A stretch of DNA of 64,000 nucleotides from assembly GCF_019063845.1 (NCBI RefSeq), contig NZ_CP077683.1, positions 1,116,001-1,180,000 of the forward strand. The letters are read 5' to 3'. The DNA comes from Geomonas subterranea. Its GTDB lineage: Bacteria > Desulfobacterota > Desulfuromonadia > Geobacterales > Geobacteraceae. The notes under the pieces were generated by a model. The model had not been told where the DNA came from, ran no database searches, and worked only from the letters and a program-made list of their open reading frames with translations. This document shows, one piece after another, positions 60,392 through 64,000 of the stretch (its first letter is position 1; the number at the start of each line of letters is the position of its first letter). A program made the translations under genes and the position numbers.

Positions 60392-61204
60392 ATGGCATCG
60401 GTACAAGGGGCATTGCTGGATTTGAAGCGGCTTGACCAGCTCGCGGCGGGGGAGACCCCTCTGCACCGGCTGGATCCCCGTGCCAAGGTGCTCGCCACCC
60501 TCGTTTTCATCGTCTGCGTGATCTCCTTCGGCCGTTACGAACTTTCCGCGCTGATCCCCTTCTTCATTTTCCCCGCCACCCTGATCGCGTCGGGGCGTCT
60601 TCCCGCCGGTTACCTGGCGGCAAAGGTGGCGCTGGTCGCGCCGTTCGCCATCGCCGTCGGCATCTGCAACCCCTTTTTCGACCGCGCCGTGCTCTTGCAC
60701 CTGGGGCCGGTGGACATCACCGGCGGCTGGCTTTCCTTCGCCTCCATCGTGCTGCGCAGCGCGCTCACCGTCGCGGCCGCGCTCACCTTGACCGCGCTCA
60801 CCGGATTCGCCTCCATCTGCCGCGCCCTGGTGCGGCTTGGCATGCCCAGGCCCTTCGCCATGCAGCTCCTTTTCCTCTATCGCTACCTGTTCGTGCTGGC
60901 CGAGGAGGGGGGGCGGGCCGCGCGGGCGCGTGAACTGCGCACCTTCGGCCGCAAGGGAAGCGGTCTCGCCAGCTACGCCTCGCTTCTGGGGCACCTGCTG
61001 CTGCGAACCTGGCAGCGGGCCGAGCGGATGCACATGGCGATGCTGGCGCGCGGCTACACCGGGTCCTTTCCCGCCGCCCGGGAAGGGCGGTTCGGCGCGC
61101 GCGAGTTCTGCTTCGTGCTCTTCTGGAGCGCGCTCTTCATCGTCCTGAGGCTTTACAACGGCGCGGGGTTGCTCGGCGCGCTGGTTACGGGGAATCTGCC
61201 ATGA
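60392..61204 (+). CDS. cbiQ: CbiQ: transmembrane (T) subunit of the cobalt/nickel ECF transporter
   Basis: A 270-residue membrane protein with about six helices. It has the T-component coupling motif ARELRTFGRKGSG and a second Ala-Arg-Gly box, MLARGYTG, which contact the ATPase. The N-terminal LDLKRLDQLAAGETPLHRLD is the family's start. Its stop overlaps the cbiO ATG, giving tight coupling. Confidence 0.95.
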   Translation: MASVQGALLDLKRLDQLAAGETPLHRLDPRAKVLATLVFIVCVISFGRYELSALIPFFIFPATLIASGRLPAGYLAAKVALVAPFAIAVGICNPFFDRAVLLHLGPVDITGGWLSFASIVLRSALTVAAALTLTALTGFASICRALVRLGMPRPFAMQLLFLYRYLFVLAEEGGRAARARELRTFGRKGSGLASYASLLGHLLLRTWQRAERMHMAMLARGYTGSFPAAREGRFGAREFCFVLFWSALFIVLRLYNGAGLLGALVTGNLP

Positions 61205-61959
61205 GCCACCACATATTGGAAATCGAACACCTGCGCCACGTCTATCCCGACGGCACCGAGGCGCTGCGCGATGTAAGTTTCAGCGTGCGCCACGGCGAGT
61301 CCGTTGCCGTCATCGGCGCCAACGGTGCTGGAAAGTCGACGCTGCTCGCGCACCTGAACGGCCACCTGCTCCCCCATTCGGGCGAGGTGCGCATCGGGCA
61401 TGTCCCCGTGGACCGCTCGACCCTTCAGGAGGCGCGGCGCACGGTCGGGATGGTCTTTCACGACCCGGACGACCAGCTCTTCATGCCGACCGTCTACGAG
61501 GATGTCGCCTTCGGCCCGATGAACCTGGGCTTGACCGGCGACGAATTGAAGCGCTGTGTGGCTCAGGCGCTGCGCCGGGTCGACGCGGAGCACCTGGCGG
61601 GAAAGGCACCCTATCATCTTTCCGCCGGGGAGAAGAGGAGGGTGGCCATCGCCACCGTCCTTTCCATGTCGCCGGACATCCTGGTCATGGACGAGCCGAC
61701 CAACGGCCTGGACCCCTACGCACGCCGGCAACTGATCGGGCTTCTGAAGGATTTCCGCCACAGCAAGATCGTCACCAGCCATGACCTGGACATGGTGCTG
61801 GAGGTGTGCGAGCGGACCGTGGTGCTTTCGCAAGGGGTGGTGCGGGCCGACGGGCCGACGCTGGAGATCTTCCGGGACGAGGCGCTGCTCAGGGAATGCC
61901 GGCTGGAAATGCCGCTTTCGATGCAGGGATGCCCGGTGTGCGGTACAGGGGGGCGCTGA
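61201..61959 (+). CDS. cbiO: CbiO: ATP-binding subunit of the cobalt/nickel ECF transporter
   Basis: A 252-residue ABC ATPase with Walker A GANGAGKST, Q-loop VFHDPDDQLFMPTVYEDVAFG, signature LSAGEKRRV and Walker B ILVMDEPTNGLD. Only one ATPase gene is present, so it probably works as a homodimer. It overlaps cbiQ by four bases and is followed by a terminator. Confidence 0.96.
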   Translation: MSHHILEIEHLRHVYPDGTEALRDVSFSVRHGESVAVIGANGAGKSTLLAHLNGHLLPHSGEVRIGHVPVDRSTLQEARRTVGMVFHDPDDQLFMPTVYEDVAFGPMNLGLTGDELKRCVAQALRRVDAEHLAGKAPYHLSAGEKRRVAIATVLSMSPDILVMDEPTNGLDPYARRQLIGLLKDFRHSKIVTSHDLDMVLEVCERTVVLSQGVVRADGPTLEIFRDEALLRECRLEMPLSMQGCPVCGTGGR

Positions 61960-61976
61960 GAGGGAAGACAAAAAAA

Positions 61977-62004
61977 GAAAGCCCCGGATTCCTCCGGGGC
62001 TTTC
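61977..62004. terminator. Bidirectional terminator between cbiO and cspA
   Basis: GAAAGCCCCGGA and TCCGGGGCTTTC form a twelve-pair stem. The minus strand has a long T-run, so it mainly ends cspA; the plus strand has a weaker one. Confidence 0.87.
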
Positions 62005-62031
62005 GTAAAGTTCTACGCTATGTGATTGGGA

Positions 62032-62232
62032 TTAAACCCTGCTGACGTTCGCTGCCTGGAGACCTTTCGGGCCCTTGACGATTTCGAAGGTCACGCTGTC
62101 ACCCTCGGTGAGGGATTTGAAGCCGTCGCTGTTGATGGCGGAGAAGTGAACGAAGACATCCTCGCCGTTCTCCTGCTCAAGAAAGCCAAACCCCTTGCTG
62201 TCGTTAAACCACTTTACAGTACCGTTTACCAT
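62032..62232 (-). CDS. Cold-shock-domain protein (CspA family)
   Basis: A 66-residue single-stranded nucleic-acid chaperone with the RNP1 motif KGFGFLEQ and RNP2 motif VFVHFSAI, plus VKWFNDSKG at the start. GGGAGAAGTAAGTAA precedes the ATG. The promoter is at 62295-62323, giving a leader of about 55 bases. Whether it is cold-induced is not visible. Confidence 0.96.
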   Translation of the reverse strand: MVNGTVKWFNDSKGFGFLEQENGEDVFVHFSAINSDGFKSLTEGDSVTFEIVKGPKGLQAANVSRV

Positions 62233-62294
62233 TTACTTACTTCTCCCATATTACTTCTTTTTGGTTTTAATCCACGGGTATTCGCGGACGAGAG

Positions 62295-62323
62295 ACAATA
62301 CCACCTCGTCCATACCGTGTCAA
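62295..62323 (-). promoter_or_regulatory. Sigma-70 promoter of cspA
   Basis: On the minus strand TTGACA-N17-TATTGT: perfect -35, ideal spacing, and a -10 with one or two mismatches, 63 bases upstream of the cspA ATG. It is followed by an AU-rich leader. Confidence 0.8.
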
Positions 62324-62473
62324 CCTATTTTAAATTAGATTTAAAGTTTTTTGCTTTGTATACAAATAGACCTGGTTGACAACGCGAAAGCCCTGTGACA
62401 CTGTGCCTACCGTTTGGACCGCACCATGACTGTGCAGCAGGCCGCTATGCCAGCAGCCGCTTCGGAGTAACCC

Positions 62474-62935
62474 ATGAAGATCTGGATAGATGCTGACGCC
62501 TGCCCGAGGGTGATCAAGGAGATAGTGTTCCGCGCTTCCCAGCGCCTGAAGGTCCCGGTCTGCCTGGTCGCCAACACCGACCTTTCCCGGGCCCATACCC
62601 CCCTGATCACCTCGGTGCGCGTGGCCGCCGGCTTCGACGTCGCCGACGACTACATCGCTGAGCACGCCGGGGATGCCGACCTTGTGATCACCGCCGACAT
62701 CCCGTTGGCCGCCCGCGTTGTCGAAAAGGGAGGGGTGGCTCTCGACCCGCGCGGCGAACTCTACACCGAGGAGAACGTGGGGGAGCGGCTCACCATGCGC
62801 AACCTGATGCAGGACCTGCGCAACGACGGACTGCTGCTGGGCGGCCCCGCGCAGTTCGGACCGTCAGACCGGCAGCGTTTCGCCTCGGCGCTGGACCGGC
62901 TGCTGACCCGCATGGTGCGCGGTGATCGTCCCTGA
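62474..62935 (+). CDS. UPF0178 (YaiI/YqxD, DUF188) family protein
   Basis: A 153-residue member of a widely conserved family of unknown function with a PIN-like fold. It opens [20 protein letters not shown] and shows [44 protein letters not shown] and RNLMQDLR. The DADACP and DIPLA blocks supply acidic residues like those of nucleases, but no activity is established. Divergent from cspA; TTGACA at 62375 may contribute to its promoter. Confidence 0.93.
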   Translation: MKIWIDADACPRVIKEIVFRASQRLKVPVCLVANTDLSRAHTPLITSVRVAAGFDVADDYIAEHAGDADLVITADIPLAARVVEKGGVALDPRGELYTEENVGERLTMRNLMQDLRNDGLLLGGPAQFGPSDRQRFASALDRLLTRMVRGDRP

Positions 62936-63179
62936 AAAAAGCTTCGTACGCTCTCATAGCCGGGTCGCTGCCGAGCTTTCGCCCTTTGCACGATCCCTTC
63001 CCGCTTTCTCAGATCCCGCCTGACTCCCGTTTCTGCCGGTGCCTCATGTCACTGTCTTCTTACCGCCTGAACCAGAATTCCTTTCAGTGTGATAAAATCT
63101 TTTGTATCTATGTCTCAGGTCGTGTTAATGTCCGCCAAAATGACAGTTCGTCGATAATTATTGAGACAGTGCGACGCCT

Positions 63180-64000
63180 ATGACTGCCCACTATCAACAC
63201 AGCTCCACCGAGGAACTAGAGCTCGAGCAAAGACGTGCCGAGCTGGCGTCGCTGCGCGCCCGTCACGCCGAGGCTGCCGCCGTTTTGCACCAGTTGCGCG
63301 AGGAGATCGCCGGCTTCGAGAGGAGCTACCAGCAGACGCTGGGGCGGCGCATGGCCGAACTCGAGAGGCTGGAGAACGAGATCGCCCGCTTTGCCGGGGG
63401 GGGTGTCCAGCAGGACGAAGGTTTCGGCGATGAGGAGTCGCGGCATCGCGATGAGGATGAGTACAGCGACGGCCAGACCTACAATAGCGGCGCCTCCTTC
63501 CGTGGGGAGGGACAGGCGCGTGGGCGGGTCTGGACATCTGATCCACGGGACATAAAGGCGCTCTACCGGGAGGTGGCCAAGGCCATCCACCCCGACCTGG
63601 CCGGGGAGGGGGCGGGCTCCTTGCGGCACGAGCTGATGCTGAAGGCGAACAAGGCCTACGCCGAGGAGGACCACCGCACCCTGCGTGAGATCCTGAGGAG
63701 CTGGCGCAGGCATTTCCCGGAGCAGGCCGAGCAGAGCGATCTGAGGGCCGAACTGGCGCGGCTGAAAAGGCAGGTGGCGGTCGAGGTCGAGGCCATACGG
63801 GAGATCAACGAGCAGATAGAGCAGTTGCGCGGGAGCTACGTGCACCGCTTCAAGCTGCGCGTCGATGAAAGCACCGCCGCCGGCAGCGATCTCTTTGCGG
63901 ATCTCGTGGCCGCGGCCGATATAAACATCGCGCGCGCCCAGCGGCGCCTGGCCGCCCTGCAGGGGGAAAAGGCCCGGGAACGCACGCAGGGCACGGGGAG
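63180..64000 (+). CDS. J-domain protein with flanking coiled coils, 3'-truncated
   Basis: At least 273 codons, running off the window. Residues 10-70 form a coiled coil (ELEQRRAELASLRARHAEA), a short acidic spacer follows, then a J domain at about 120-180 with the HPD signature (KALYREVAKAIHPDLAGEGA, LMLKANKAYAEEDHRTLREI). A second coiled coil starts at about 185 (LRAELARLKRQVAVEVEAI). J domains stimulate the ATPase of DnaK/Hsp70. Placement of a J domain between coiled coils, rather than at the N-terminus, is less common. ATG at 63180; no strong ribosome-binding site is seen. Confidence 0.85.
   Translation, partial: MTAHYQHSSTEELELEQRRAELASLRARHAEAAAVLHQLREEIAGFERSYQQTLGRRMAELERLENEIARFAGGGVQQDEGFGDEESRHRDEDEYSDGQTYNSGASFRGEGQARGRVWTSDPRDIKALYREVAKAIHPDLAGEGAGSLRHELMLKANKAYAEEDHRTLREILRSWRRHFPEQAEQSDLRAELARLKRQVAVEVEAIREINEQIEQLRGSYVHRFKLRVDESTAAGSDLFADLVAAADINIARAQRRLAALQGEKARERTQGTG

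Noticed and set aside
62375-62460. GCGAAAGCC stretch before the UPF0178 gene resembling part of a GEMM riboswitch
   Set aside because: Only a few bases match; the flanking helices and second conserved half are missing.
1-64000. tRNA, rRNA, CRISPR array, insertion sequence or prophage
   Set aside because: No cloverleaf-like tRNA ends, direct-repeat/spacer pattern, transposase or phage structural gene was recognised while reading the window; a dedicated scan was not possible.

Overview
The window is a high-GC, gene-dense chromosomal segment of an anaerobic deltaproteobacterium, most likely a member of the Geobacteraceae (Geobacter, Citrifermentans or Geomonas type). The clues are a periplasmic selenocysteine formate dehydrogenase, abundant NtrC-type sigma-54 regulators, two bacteriohemerythrins, chemotaxis and two-component genes, and a CbiMN-CbiQ-CbiO cobalt/nickel importer. 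I see no tRNA or rRNA gene, no CRISPR array, no insertion sequence and no phage module. Identifications rest on motif recognition only; no database search was run.

Region 1 (1-12,009) is about formate oxidation and molybdenum cofactor. It starts inside moaA, followed by a MOSC protein. A Cache-type sensor kinase and an NtrC-type response regulator are divergent from a three-gene formate dehydrogenase operon. The catalytic subunit reads through an in-frame UGA as selenocysteine, with a SECIS hairpin just downstream, and is preceded by a good -24/-12 promoter and a TGTCA-N7-TGACA site. An FdhD-MobA fusion and a small tatA follow. One locus therefore carries the enzyme, its cofactor and sulfur-transfer factor, a Tat export component and its probable regulator.

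Region 2 (12,127-24,169) has a bacteriohemerythrin, a short-chain dehydrogenase, an SRPBCC-DUF302 fusion, a DUF488 protein, and an aconitase/pyruvate dehydrogenase cluster. That cluster (acn-pdhA, then pdhB-pdhC) is split by opposite-strand genes: a YbaL-like CPA2 antiporter translationally coupled to a secF without secD, plus a small hypothetical gene.

Region 3 (24,392-35,930) is signalling and small housekeeping genes: two single-domain response regulators, a chemoreceptor, a hotdog thioesterase, a rhomboid protease, a PPOX-type flavin/PLP-fold protein, DUF2007 and DoxX proteins, an unknown charged protein, and a second paralogous kinase/NtrC-regulator pair linked to a second bacteriohemerythrin.

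Region 4 (36,345-47,970) is a same-strand run: a small membrane protein, a DUF3124 protein, a Ca2+-type P-ATPase, a KefB/C-like antiporter, glycogen phosphorylase, CheW, and a secreted glycine-rich/PKD-like protein.

Region 5 (48,066-64,000) holds a 4-OT tautomerase, a Ppx/GppA phosphatase with an HhH protein and SixA, a three-gene cluster with an ACT-like protein, an M20 amidohydrolase broken by a one-base frameshift, a DUF3300 protein, a hybrid PAS kinase, the cbiMN-cbiQ-cbiO operon, cspA, a UPF0178 protein and the start of a J-domain coiled-coil protein. A small family of CCCTCTCCC/GGGAGAGGG palindromes is scattered between genes in several regions.
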